A stretch of 36,123 bases of DNA, taken from assembly GCF_030409335.1 (NCBI RefSeq), contig NZ_JAUFPN010000202.1, positions 1 to 36,123 on the forward strand, read 5' to 3'. Source of the stretch: Paeniroseomonas aquatica (GTDB lineage: Bacteria > Pseudomonadota > Alphaproteobacteria > Acetobacterales > Acetobacteraceae). The translations under genes were made by a program, and so were the position numbers. This document shows positions 24,551 to 32,775 of this stretch, one piece after another. Each line of letters opens with the position of its first letter. The stretch's first letter is position 1. The notes beneath the pieces were generated by a model. The model worked only from the letters and a program-made list of their open reading frames with translations. It did not search any database and was not told the DNA's origin.

Positions 24551-25648
24551 ATGACCGAGATGTCCAACGACCTCGCCGGCCTCGAGGCCGAAGTGGCCGC
24601 CGAGCTGGCCGCCGCCCAGGACCTCCGCGCCTGGGATGCGGTGCGCGTCGCCACCTTAGGCAAAAGCGGCCGGCTGACCGGGCTGCTGAAGGGGCTCGGC
24701 CAGGTGCCGGCGGAGCAGCGCAAGGAGCGGGGCGCCAGCCTGAACCGGCTGAAGACCGCGCTTGAGGCCGCGATCGAGACCCGCAAGGGCGCGCTGGAGG
24801 ATGCCGCGCTCGAGGCCCGGCTGGCCGCCGAGCGGCTGGACGTGACCCTGCCGCCGCGTCCCTCGGCGCCGGGCGAGGCGGGGGGCATCCACCCGATCAG
24901 CCGCACCATGGAGGAGCTGACCGCGATCTTCGGCGCCATGGGCTTCCGCGTCGCCGAGGGGCCGGACATCGAGGGCGACTGGCACAACTTCGGCGCGCTC
25001 AACATCCCCGACCACCACCCGGCCCGGCAGGACCACGACACCTTCTATCTGCCCGCGGGGCCCGATGGCCGGCGGCCGGTGCTGCGCACCCATACCTCCC
25101 CGGTGCAGATCCGCACCATGGTGAGCCAGCCGCCGCCGATCCGCGTCATCGTCCCCGGCCGCACCTGGCGCGCCGACCATGACGCGACCCATTCGCCGAT
25201 GTTCCATCAGGTGGAGGGGCTGGTGATCGACCGCGGCATCACCCTCGGCCACCTCAAGGGCTGCCTGATCGACTTCCTGCGCGCCTTCTTCGCCATCTCC
25301 GACCTGCCGGTGCGGTTCCGCGCCAGCTACTTCCCCTTCACCGAGCCCTCCATGGAAGTGGACATCGGCTGGAACCGGAAGACCGGAGAGCTGGGGAAGG
25401 CCAAAGGGGGCCAGAACGACTGGCTGGAGATCCTGGGCTCCGGCATGGTCCACCCGAAGGTGCTGGCCAATTGCGGCATCGATCCGCGGGAATGGCAGGG
25501 CTTCGCCTTCGGCATGGGGATCGAGCGCATCACCATGCTGAAGCACGGCATGCCCGACCTGCGGCCCTTCTACGAAAGCGACCTGCGCTGGCTGCGGCAT
25601 TGGGCAAGCGACCCGCTGGCGCCGGCCTCCCTGACGGAGGGCGTGTGA
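24551..25648 (+). CDS. pheS: Phenylalanine-tRNA ligase alpha subunit
   Basis: A 365-residue class II aaRS catalytic subunit that charges tRNA-Phe as an (alpha-beta)2 tetramer with PheT. The N-terminal coiled coil is LAGLEAEVAAELAAAQDLRA onward. Class II motif regions: GGIHPISRTMEELTAIFGAM, VLRTHTSPVQIRTM, HSPMFHQVEGLVID, FRASYFPFTEPSMEVD and motif 3 GFAFGMGIERITMLKHGM. ATG 24551 (MTEMSNDL) is the likeliest start; ATG 24560 is possible. No good ribosome-binding site is visible for either. pheT starts 1 nt after its stop. Confidence 0.95.
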   Translation: MTEMSNDLAGLEAEVAAELAAAQDLRAWDAVRVATLGKSGRLTGLLKGLGQVPAEQRKERGASLNRLKTALEAAIETRKGALEDAALEARLAAERLDVTLPPRPSAPGEAGGIHPISRTMEELTAIFGAMGFRVAEGPDIEGDWHNFGALNIPDHHPARQDHDTFYLPAGPDGRRPVLRTHTSPVQIRTMVSQPPPIRVIVPGRTWRADHDATHSPMFHQVEGLVIDRGITLGHLKGCLIDFLRAFFAISDLPVRFRASYFPFTEPSMEVDIGWNRKTGELGKAKGGQNDWLEILGSGMVHPKVLANCGIDPREWQGFAFGMGIERITMLKHGMPDLRPFYESDLRWLRHWASDPLAPASLTEGV

Positions 25649-25649
25649 G

Positions 25650-28124
25650 ATGAAGTTTTCCCTGTCCTGGCTGAAGGCGCATCTGGAGACCGAGGCCCCG
25701 GTCGCCGAGATCACCGGCGTGCTGAACCGCATCGGCCTCGAGGTCGAGGGCGTCGAGGATCGCGGCGCGGCGCTGGCCGGCTTCCGCATCGCCCATGTCG
25801 TCTCGGCCGAGCAGCACCCGAATGCCGACCGGCTGCGGGCGCTGAAGGTCGATGCGGGCGACGGCCGCCTGCTGTCCGTGGTCTGCGGCGCACCGAACGC
25901 GCGGGCCGGGATGAAGGGCGTGCTGGCGCTGCCGGGCGCCTTCATCCCGGGTACCGGCATCACCTTGAAGAAGGGCGAGATCCGCGGCGTGGCCTCGGAG
26001 GCGATGATGCTCTCGGCGCGCGAGATGGGCCTCGGCGACGACCATTCCGGCATCGTCGACCTGCCCGAGGACGCCCCGCTCGGCGAGAGCTACGTGAAGT
26101 ATGCCGGGATGGACGACCCGGTGATCGAGATCAGCGTCACCCCGAACCGCGGCGACGCGCTCTCGGTCCATGGGGTGGCGCGGGACCTGGCGGCGGCCGG
26201 GCTCGGGCGGCTCAAGCCGCTGGTCGAGCCGCGGATCGCCCCGGCCTATCCGGCGCCGCTCACCTGGGTGATCGAGGACCCGCGCGCCTGCCCCTACGTG
26301 CTGGGCCGGGCCATCCGCGGCGTGAGGAACGGGCCGAGCCCGAAGTGGCTGCAGGATCTGCTGGTGGCGATCGGCCAGCGGCCGATCAATGCGCTGGTCG
26401 ACGTGACCAACCTCTATACCTATGGCCTCGGCCGGCCGCTGCATGTCTTCGACGTCGCCAAGGTGCGCGGCCGGACCCTGACCATGCGCATGGCGCGGGA
26501 GGGCGAGAGCCTCGCCGCGCTGAACGGCAAGACCTATGCGCTGACGCCCGAGGACGGGATCATCGCCGACGAGTCCGGGCCGGAGGCGCTGGGCGGCGTC
26601 ATCGGCGGCGCGCCGACCGGCTGCGACGAGGGCACCACCGAGGTCTTCATCGAATGCGCGATCTTCGACCCGGTGCGGATCGCCCTCTCGGGCCGGCGGC
26701 ACGACATCCGCACCGATGCCCGGGCCCGCTTCGAGCGCGGCGTCGACCAGGCGCTGCCGCGGCTCGGGCTGGAACTGGCGACCTGGACCATCCAGGAACT
26801 GTGTGGCGGCGAGGCGAGCGAGGTCTCCGAGGCCGGCACCGAGCCGGCCTGGCAGCGGCAGGCGACGCTCCGCTTCGAGCGGCTGGCCGGACTCGGCGGC
26901 GCCGCGGTGCCGGCCGATGAGGCGGTCGGCATCCTGGAGCGCCTCGGCTTCACCGTCACGGCGCGGGATGCGGCCTCGGTGACCGTCGCGGTGCCCTCCT
27001 GGCGCAACGATATCGCCCAGGCCGGCGCCGCGCTGGACCAGGACCCGACCCTGCCGGCCGAGCGCGCCCGCGCCGCGGCCGAGGGCTGCGCCGTGATCGA
27101 GCCCGAGGCCGACCTGGTCGAGGAGGTGCTGCGCATCCGCGGCCTCGACCAGGTGGCGCCGGTCTCGCTGCCGGTCGCCGGGGTGGTGCCGGCCGCGGCG
27201 CTGACGCCGAGGCAGGCCCGCGCCGGCCTCGCCCGCCGGGTGCTGGCGGCGCGCGGCATGCTCGATTGCGTCAGCTTCGGCTTCATGGAGGCGAGGACCG
27301 CCGCGCTGTTCGGCGACAACCCCGAGGCGCTGCGGCTGGTGAACCCGATCGCCGCCGATCTCGACCAGATGCGGCCGACCCCGGTCGCCAGCCTGCTGCT
27401 GGCCGCCGGCCGCAACGCCGCGCGCGGCTATCCCGACCTTGCCCTGGCCGAGCTCGGCGCGGCCTACCGCGATCAGTCGCCCACCGGGCAGCTGCAGGTC
27501 GTCGCCGGGGTCCGTACCGGCCATACCCCGCGGCACTGGGCCGAGGCCTCCCGCCCGGTCGATGCCATGGATGCCAAGGGCGATGCGCTGGCGGTGCTGG
27601 CGGCGCTCGGGGTGCCGATGGCGGCGGTGACCGTCACCACCGATGCGCCGGGCTTCTACCACCCCGGCCGCAGCGGCCTGGTGCGGCAGGGGCCGAAGGT
27701 GGTGCTGGCCAGCTTCGGCGAGATCCACCCCAAGGTGCGGGCGGCGCTCGACCTCGCCGGGCCGGCGGTCGGCTTCGAGGTCTTCCTCGATGCCATCCCC
27801 GAGCCCAAGCGGCGGAAGAAGGGCGCCCCGGACCTGCCCGCCTTCCAGCCGCTGCGGCGCGACTTCGCCTTCCTCATCGATGCCGGCGTCACCGCCGAGG
27901 CGGTGCTGCGCGCCGCCCGGGGCGCCGAGCGGACGCTGGTGACCGAGGTCGCGGTCTTCGACCGCTACGCCGGGGAGAAGCTGCCGGAGGGCAAGGTGAG
28001 CCTCGGCGTGCAGGTCACGCTGCAGCCGCGCGAGGCGACCCTGACCGATGCCGAGATCGAGGCGGTGGCGGCCAAGGTCGTCGCCGCGGTGGCCAAGGCG
28101 ACGGGGGCCGTGCTGCGCGCCTGA
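25650..28124 (+). CDS. pheT: Phenylalanine-tRNA ligase beta subunit
   Basis: An 824-residue subunit with domains in normal order: MKFSLSWLKAHLETEAPVAE, a tRNA-binding EMAP-like domain (~40-150, with AEQHPNADRLRALKVD), the B3/4 editing domain (SVTPNRGDALSVHGVARDLA onward; RPINALVDVTNLYTYGLGRP), B5 (~400-490), a catalytic-like core and the C-terminal anticodon-binding B8 domain (FQPLRRDFAFLIDAGVTAEA onward). In B5, the run between PSWRNDI (~449) and EADLVEEVLRIRGLD (~487) contains ~30 extra residues (AGAALDQDPTLPAERARAAA and neighbours) compared with the usual direct join. It is cotranscribed with pheS. Confidence 0.95.
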   Translation: MKFSLSWLKAHLETEAPVAEITGVLNRIGLEVEGVEDRGAALAGFRIAHVVSAEQHPNADRLRALKVDAGDGRLLSVVCGAPNARAGMKGVLALPGAFIPGTGITLKKGEIRGVASEAMMLSAREMGLGDDHSGIVDLPEDAPLGESYVKYAGMDDPVIEISVTPNRGDALSVHGVARDLAAAGLGRLKPLVEPRIAPAYPAPLTWVIEDPRACPYVLGRAIRGVRNGPSPKWLQDLLVAIGQRPINALVDVTNLYTYGLGRPLHVFDVAKVRGRTLTMRMAREGESLAALNGKTYALTPEDGIIADESGPEALGGVIGGAPTGCDEGTTEVFIECAIFDPVRIALSGRRHDIRTDARARFERGVDQALPRLGLELATWTIQELCGGEASEVSEAGTEPAWQRQATLRFERLAGLGGAAVPADEAVGILERLGFTVTARDAASVTVAVPSWRNDIAQAGAALDQDPTLPAERARAAAEGCAVIEPEADLVEEVLRIRGLDQVAPVSLPVAGVVPAAALTPRQARAGLARRVLAARGMLDCVSFGFMEARTAALFGDNPEALRLVNPIAADLDQMRPTPVASLLLAAGRNAARGYPDLALAELGAAYRDQSPTGQLQVVAGVRTGHTPRHWAEASRPVDAMDAKGDALAVLAALGVPMAAVTVTTDAPGFYHPGRSGLVRQGPKVVLASFGEIHPKVRAALDLAGPAVGFEVFLDAIPEPKRRKKGAPDLPAFQPLRRDFAFLIDAGVTAEAVLRAARGAERTLVTEVAVFDRYAGEKLPEGKVSLGVQVTLQPREATLTDAEIEAVAAKVVAAVAKATGAVLRA

Positions 28125-28220
28125 GGGCAGGGCGGCCAAGCTGTGCTTGGACTTGGCCGCCACCTGCCTTATCTCCACACTCAAAGGCCGGGCATTCCAG
28201 TCCCTGGCCACCGGAATCCC

Positions 28221-30026
28221 ATGCCCGATACCCCGCTGTCCAAGATCCGCAATTTCTCGATCATCGCCCATATCGACCATGGGAAATCGACCCTGGCCGA
28301 CCGGCTGATCCAGACCACCGGCACCGTGGCCCTGCGGGACATGAAGGAACAGCTGCTCGACAACATGGACATCGAGCGGGAGCGGGGCATCACCATCAAG
28401 GCCCAGACCGTCCGCATCCACTACAAGGCCCAGGACGGCGAGACCTACGTCCTGAACCTGATGGACACGCCCGGCCACGTCGACTTCGCCTACGAAGTCA
28501 GCCGCAGCCTGGCCGCCTGCGAGGGCAGCCTGCTGGTGGTCGATGCCTCCCAGGGGGTCGAGGCGCAGACGCTCGCCAATGTCTACCAGGCGATCGACGC
28601 GCATCACGAGATCGTCCCGGTGCTGAACAAGATCGACCTGCCGGCGGCCGAGCCGGACCGGGTGAAGCAGCAGATCGAGGATGTCATCGGCATCGATGCC
28701 TCGGACGCCGTGATGATCAGCGCCAAGACCGGGCTGAACATCGAGGGCGTGCTGGAGGCCATCGTGACGCGGCTGCCGCCGCCGACCGGTGATGCAACCA
28801 AGACGCTGACGGCGCTGCTGGTCGACAGCTGGTACGACGCCTACCTCGGCGTGGTGGTGCTGGTGCGGGTCCGCGACGGGCATCTGAAGAAGGGCCAGCG
28901 CATCCGGATGATGTCGAATGGCGCGGTCCATACCGTGGAGCAGGTCGGGCTCTTCACCCCGAAGATGATCCAGTGCGAGAGCCTCGGCCCGGGCGAGATG
29001 GGCTTCGTCACGGCGGCGATCAAAACCGTCGCCGATACCAATGTCGGCGATACCATCACCGACGACCGCAACCCGGCGACCGAGGCGCTGCCGGGCTTCA
29101 AGCCCTCCATCCCGGTGGTCTGGTGCGGGCTCTATCCGGTCGATGCCGACGACTTCGAGAAGCTGCGGGAATCGGTCGGCAAGCTGCGGCTGAACGACAG
29201 CAGCTTCCACTACGAGATGGAGACCTCCGCCGCGCTCGGCCTCGGCTACCGCTGCGGCTTCCTCGGCCTGCTGCACCTCGAGATCGTGCAGGAGCGGCTG
29301 AGCCGGGAGTTCGACCTCGACCTGATCGCGACCGCGCCGAGCGTGGTCTACAAGATCCGCCGCACCAACGGCGAGGTCGAGGATCTGCACAACCCGGCCG
29401 ACATGCCCGACCCCAGCGTGATCGAGGAGATCCAGGAGCCCTGGATCAAGGCGACGATCATGGTGCCGGACGAGTACCTCGGCGCGGTGCTGACGCTCTG
29501 CAACGAGCGCCGCGGCCAGCAGGCGGAGCTGACCTATGTCGGGACGCGGGCCATGGCGGTCTACCGGCTGCCGCTGAACGAGGTCGTGTTCGACTTCTAC
29601 GACCGGCTGAAGTCGGTCTCCCGCGGCTATGCCAGCTTCGACTATGCGGTCGACGGCTACGAGCCGGGCGACCTCGTGAAGATCTCCATCCTGGTGAATG
29701 CCGAGCCGGTCGATGCGCTGTCCTTCATGGCGCATCGCAGCCAGGCGGACCGGCGCGGGCGGCAGATCTGCGAGAAGCTGAAGGAGCTGATCCCGCGCCA
29801 GCTCTTCAAGATCCCGATCCAGGCGGCGATCGGCGGCCGCGTCATCGCCCGCGAGACGATCAGCGCCATGTCGAAGGATGTGACCGCCAAGTGTTACGGC
29901 GGCGACATCAGCCGCAAGCGGAAACTTCTGGATAAGCAGAAGGAGGGCAAGAAGCGGATGCGGCAATTCGGCAAGGTCGAGATCCCGCAGAGCGCCTTCA
30001 TCGCCGCTCTCAAGATGGACGCCTGA
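28221..30026 (+). CDS. lepA: Elongation factor 4 (LepA)
   Basis: A 601-residue translational GTPase, full family length, that acts on elongating or initiating ribosomes. GTPase motifs: [19 protein letters not shown] (G1), [14 protein letters not shown] (switch I), [20 protein letters not shown] (G3), LNKIDLP (G4) and [12 protein letters not shown] (G5). The LepA-specific C-terminal domain contains [40 protein letters not shown] and [39 protein letters not shown] at 28221 is chosen; the upstream extension to 28143 has no family similarity. Only a weak GGA precedes the ATG. A short inverted repeat (30026-30031 with 30039-30044) follows the stop. Confidence 0.95.
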   Translation: MPDTPLSKIRNFSIIAHIDHGKSTLADRLIQTTGTVALRDMKEQLLDNMDIERERGITIKAQTVRIHYKAQDGETYVLNLMDTPGHVDFAYEVSRSLAACEGSLLVVDASQGVEAQTLANVYQAIDAHHEIVPVLNKIDLPAAEPDRVKQQIEDVIGIDASDAVMISAKTGLNIEGVLEAIVTRLPPPTGDATKTLTALLVDSWYDAYLGVVVLVRVRDGHLKKGQRIRMMSNGAVHTVEQVGLFTPKMIQCESLGPGEMGFVTAAIKTVADTNVGDTITDDRNPATEALPGFKPSIPVVWCGLYPVDADDFEKLRESVGKLRLNDSSFHYEMETSAALGLGYRCGFLGLLHLEIVQERLSREFDLDLIATAPSVVYKIRRTNGEVEDLHNPADMPDPSVIEEIQEPWIKATIMVPDEYLGAVLTLCNERRGQQAELTYVGTRAMAVYRLPLNEVVFDFYDRLKSVSRGYASFDYAVDGYEPGDLVKISILVNAEPVDALSFMAHRSQADRRGRQICEKLKELIPRQLFKIPIQAAIGGRVIARETISAMSKDVTAKCYGGDISRKRKLLDKQKEGKKRMRQFGKVEIPQSAFIAALKMDA

Positions 30027-30064
30027 CGCAAAACTGCATTGCGTTCTTACGTCAAGTTAATCAA

Positions 30065-30087
30065 AGCGGCGGTGTTGAAACGCCGCT
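30065..30087 (+). promoter_or_regulatory. Small hairpin in the leader of the Bug-receptor gene
   Basis: AGCGGCG (30065-30071) pairs with CGCCGCT (30081-30087) over a 9-nt loop, ending 5 nt before the GGGAG ribosome-binding site. It may modulate translation or be incidental. The AT-richer segment 30027-30065 before it probably holds the promoter. Confidence 0.3.
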
Positions 30088-30103
30088 CGACCGGGAGCCA
30101 TTC

Positions 30104-31084
30104 ATGAACCGCTTCGCCCGCCGCGCCCTGCTGGCGCTTGCCGCGCTCGCGCCGCTTGCCACGCCCGCCGCCGCCCAGCAATTCCCCGGCCGCACCATCA
30201 CGGTGATCGTTCCCTTCGCCGCGGGCGGGCCGACCGATACCGTCGCCCGGCTGGTGGCGGAATCCATGGGCCGCGACCTCGGCCAGACCATCGTGGTCGA
30301 GAATGCCGGCGGGGCCGGGGGCACCATCGGCTCGCAGCGCGTCGCCTCCGCGCGGCCGGATGGCTATACCCTGCTGCTGCACCACATCGGCATGGCGACC
30401 ACCCCGAGCCTCTACCGCCGCCTCGCCTACGACCCGGTCGGCGGCTTCGAGCCGGTCGGGCTGATCACCGAGGTGCCGATGACCCTGGTGGCGAAGAAGG
30501 ACTTCCCGGCCAATACCCTGGCCGAGGCCGTCGCCGTCATCCGCCGCGACCGCGATACCCTCAACTACGCCAATGCCGGCATCGGCGCCGCCAGCCACCT
30601 CTGCGGCCTGCTGCTGATGAAGGCGGTCGATGCGCCGATGACCACGGTGCCCTTCCGCGGCACCGGCCCGGCCATCCAGGAGATCCTCACCGGCCGCATC
30701 GACCTGATGTGCGACCAGACGACCAACACCACCGAGCAGATCAATTCCGGCGCGCTGAAGGTCTTCTCGGTCACCACCGAGGCCCGCATCCCGGCGCTGC
30801 CGAACGTGCCGACCTCGGCCGAGGCGGGGCTGCCGGCCTTCCAGGTCAGCGTCTGGCACGGGCTCTATGCGCCGAAGGGGACGCCGGCGGCGGTGACGCA
30901 GCGGCTGTCGCAGGCGCTGCAGGTCGCGCTGCGCGACCCGAAGCTGGTCGCCCGCTTCGCCGACCTCGGCACCGTGCCGGTGCCGCAGGCGCAGGCGACG
31001 CCCGAGGCGCACCGCGCCTTCTGGATGGCCGATATCGCCAAGTGGAAGCCGATCATCCAGGCGGCCGGCCAGTACGCCGACTGA
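30104..31084 (+). CDS. Bug-family (TctC-like) periplasmic receptor
   Basis: A 326-residue secreted binding protein. GGGAG lies 6 nt before the ATG. The signal peptide is MNRFARRALLALAALAPLAT, cleaving after AAA. The mature protein opens QQFPGRTITVIVPFAAGGPT, then MGRDLGQTIVVENAGGAGGT and ARPDGYTLLLHHIG, all standard Bug ligand-loop positions. Later motifs are YANAGIGAASHLCGLLLM, VPFRGTGPAIQEILTGRIDL and LYAPKGTPAAVTQRL. No TctAB partner is in the window. It converges on the CitE-like lyase with 3 nt between stops. With the second Bug gene at 34330 and the TcuA-like gene it suggests carboxylate uptake; the ligand is unknown. Confidence 0.87.
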   Translation: MNRFARRALLALAALAPLATPAAAQQFPGRTITVIVPFAAGGPTDTVARLVAESMGRDLGQTIVVENAGGAGGTIGSQRVASARPDGYTLLLHHIGMATTPSLYRRLAYDPVGGFEPVGLITEVPMTLVAKKDFPANTLAEAVAVIRRDRDTLNYANAGIGAASHLCGLLLMKAVDAPMTTVPFRGTGPAIQEILTGRIDLMCDQTTNTTEQINSGALKVFSVTTEARIPALPNVPTSAEAGLPAFQVSVWHGLYAPKGTPAAVTQRLSQALQVALRDPKLVARFADLGTVPVPQAQATPEAHRAFWMADIAKWKPIIQAAGQYAD

Positions 31085-31087
31085 CGC

Positions 31088-31951
31088 CTACCGGGCGCGG
31101 GCCAGCAGGCGCCGCGCCCGCTCGACCACCGGCTCGTCGATCATCCGCCCCTCGAAGCTGACGGCGCCGACGCCCTTCGCCAGGCTCTCGGCGAAGGCGG
31201 CGACCATGCGCCGGGCCTCGGCCACCGCCTCCGCGCTGTCGCCGTACTCGGCGTTGATCACCTCGACCTGGGAGGGGTGCACGCAGCTGGCGCAGGCGAA
31301 GCCGAGCTTGCGGGACCGCCGCAGCATGGCGCGGTAGCCCTCCGGGTCGGACAGGCCGGCGACCGTGCCGATGAAGCCGAGCGGCAGGATGCCGGCGGCC
31401 CGCGCTGCCATCACCGCCATCATCTTCGGCAGGTACAGCGCATCGGGGGAGGGCTCGGCGCCGAGGTCGGTCGCCAGATCCTCGCCGCCCGCGCCGAGCG
31501 CCACCAGGCGCGGGTCCGCCCGGGCGATGGCCTCCATCGCCGACAGCGCATCGGCGGTCTCGACCAGCCCGATGCAGCGGGTATGGCCGACGGCGACGCC
31601 CTGCGCCGCCTCGCTCTCGGCGATCAGCTCGGACAGCAGCCGGACGTGCTCGGGGCCCATCAGCTTGGTCAACACCAGCACGTCGGCGCCGGCGGCGACC
31701 GCGGCCTCGATGTCCTGCGCGGCCATGCGCAGCGGGCGGTTGATGCGGACGCAGACATCGGCGCCGCCCTGGCGCACGCGGGGGACCGCGTCGGCCAGCG
31801 CCGCCCTCGCCGCCGGCTTCTCCGCCGGCGCCACCGCATCCTCGAGATCGAGAATGATGGCATCCGCCCCGCGGGTATGGGCGCGGACGACGAAGCTCTC
31901 GCGCGTGGCCGGGACATAGAGCAGGGATCGCCAGTTCGGCAGGGGGCGCAT
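31088..31951 (-). CDS. CitE-like CoA ester lyase (HpcH/HpaI aldolase superfamily)
   Basis: A 287-residue TIM-barrel Mg-dependent C-C lyase. RSLLYVPATRESFVVRAHTR, DAIILDLEDAVAPAEKPAAR, VCVRINRPLRMAAQDIEAAV, GAGGEDLATDLGAEPSPDAL and FACASCVHPSQVEVINAEYG follow the CitE/malyl-CoA lyase pattern. The conserved LDLEDAV, RIN and C-[IV]-HP-x-Q motifs are intact. Relatives cleave citryl-CoA, malyl-CoA, citramalyl-CoA or 3-hydroxyacyl-CoA esters. As a stand-alone gene it is not citrate lyase beta with its CitD/CitF partners, so a malyl/citramalyl-CoA type reaction is likelier. ATG 31951, with AGGA about 9 nt upstream, is preferred to ATG 31966, whose GAGG abuts the start. It is divergent from the GntR gene. 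Confidence 0.85.
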   Translation of the reverse strand: MRPLPNWRSLLYVPATRESFVVRAHTRGADAIILDLEDAVAPAEKPAARAALADAVPRVRQGGADVCVRINRPLRMAAQDIEAAVAAGADVLVLTKLMGPEHVRLLSELIAESEAAQGVAVGHTRCIGLVETADALSAMEAIARADPRLVALGAGGEDLATDLGAEPSPDALYLPKMMAVMAARAAGILPLGFIGTVAGLSDPEGYRAMLRRSRKLGFACASCVHPSQVEVINAEYGDSAEAVAEARRMVAAFAESLAKGVGAVSFEGRMIDEPVVERARRLLARAR

Positions 31952-32023
31952 CGCAGGGGTCCTCATCCTCAGGACTGCGGATGCTCGGCCGTGGCGGGCT
32001 ACCGGTCAATGCTTGCGGCCCGT

Positions 32024-32043
32024 CTGCATACGGATGTATGCAG
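32024..32043. promoter_or_regulatory. Palindromic candidate operator between lyase and GntR genes
   Basis: CTGCATAC-GGAT-GTATGCAG is a perfect inverted repeat with 8-bp arms, placed in the 97-nt divergent spacer and ending 5 nt before the regulator ATG at 32049. Its right half, ATGTATGCA, matches ATGTATACA of the site at 32741 in 8 of 9 bases. It resembles the TGTATACA-type sites of GntR/FCD regulators, so autoregulation plus control of the lyase gene is inferred. Confidence 0.6.
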
Positions 32044-32048
32044 AAGCG

Positions 32049-32702
32049 ATGTCACGCAGCGCGACCATGGGCGGCAGCCTGGCCGACCAGGCCTATGACC
32101 GGTTCCGCGAGGGGCTGCGGAGCGGCGCCCTGCAGCCGGGCCAGCGGGTGCTGGAGGTGGAGCTCGCCGAGCGCCTGGGCATGAGCCGCACCCCGGTGCG
32201 GGAGGCGATCCGCCGGCTGCAGTCGGAAGGGCTGATCGCGCATCTGCCGGCCCGCGGGCTCTGCGTCGCCGCCTACGACCATGCCGAGGTGGACGAGCTC
32301 TACGGCATGCGGGAGGCCCTGGAAGGCACCGCCGCCCGGCTGGCGGCGCAGCATGCCGGGCGGCCCGACATCGCCCTGCTGCAGCGGCTTGTCGCGGAGG
32401 AAGGCCGGATTCCGGCCGAGGCCGCGGCCGAGCACAACCGCCGCTTCCACCGGGCGCTGCACCAGGCGGCGCACAACCGCTATCTGCTGCGGGCGCTGTC
32501 GTCCCTCAGCGACGCCCTATTGCTGCTGGGGCCGACGACGCTGGAGCTGCCGGGCCGGGCGGTGGCGGCGCGGGAGGAGCATGGCCGCATCGTCGCCGCC
32601 ATCGCGGTGCGGGACGCGGCGGCGGCGGAAGCGGAGGCGCGGGCGCATATCGCCGCGGCGCATGAGGCGCGGCTGGGCATGGCGGCGGCGGCGCCCGCCT
32701 GA
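32049..32702 (+). CDS. GntR-family transcriptional regulator, FCD (FadR) subfamily
   Basis: A 217-residue regulator from ATG 32049; ATG 32067 is also possible. The N-terminal winged helix-turn-helix has RFREGLRSGALQPGQRVLEV, then ELAERLGMSRTPVREAIRRL (residues ~39-57) and the wing GLIAHLPARGLCV. The C-terminal FCD domain contains YGMREALEGTAARLAAQHAG, EHNRRFHRALHQAAHNRYLL and REEHGRIVAAIAVRDAAAAE, with His residues placed as in metal-binding FCD domains. Such regulators usually repress neighbouring catabolic genes until a small acid binds. Related palindromes lie directly upstream and in front of the flavoprotein gene, supporting local control. Confidence 0.88.
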   Translation: MSRSATMGGSLADQAYDRFREGLRSGALQPGQRVLEVELAERLGMSRTPVREAIRRLQSEGLIAHLPARGLCVAAYDHAEVDELYGMREALEGTAARLAAQHAGRPDIALLQRLVAEEGRIPAEAAAEHNRRFHRALHQAAHNRYLLRALSSLSDALLLLGPTTLELPGRAVAAREEHGRIVAAIAVRDAAAAEAEARAHIAAAHEARLGMAAAAPA

Positions 32703-32740
32703 GCCGGGGAGGGGAGGCGGCTGGACAGCCGCGGCCGTCC

Positions 32741-32750
32741 ATGTATACAT
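32741..32750. promoter_or_regulatory. Palindrome ATGTATACAT, candidate GntR operator of the flavoprotein gene
   Basis: A perfect 10-bp palindrome 25 nt upstream of the ATG at 32776. It is an exact TGTATACA-core site of the kind bound by GntR/FCD proteins and shares ATGTAT-R-CA with the palindrome at 32024. Its position just before the ribosome-binding site suggests repression by blocking transcription. Confidence 0.55.
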
Positions 32751-32775
32751 TGGTGCACAGAGAAGGGATGCGAGC

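Noticed and set aside
25530-29966. Minus-strand open frame of 1478 codons opposite pheT and lepA
   Set aside because: It is antisense to two unmistakable genes. Its His/Arg/Gly/Asp-rich composition is typical of shadow frames in very GC-rich DNA, with no domain or ribosome-binding site.
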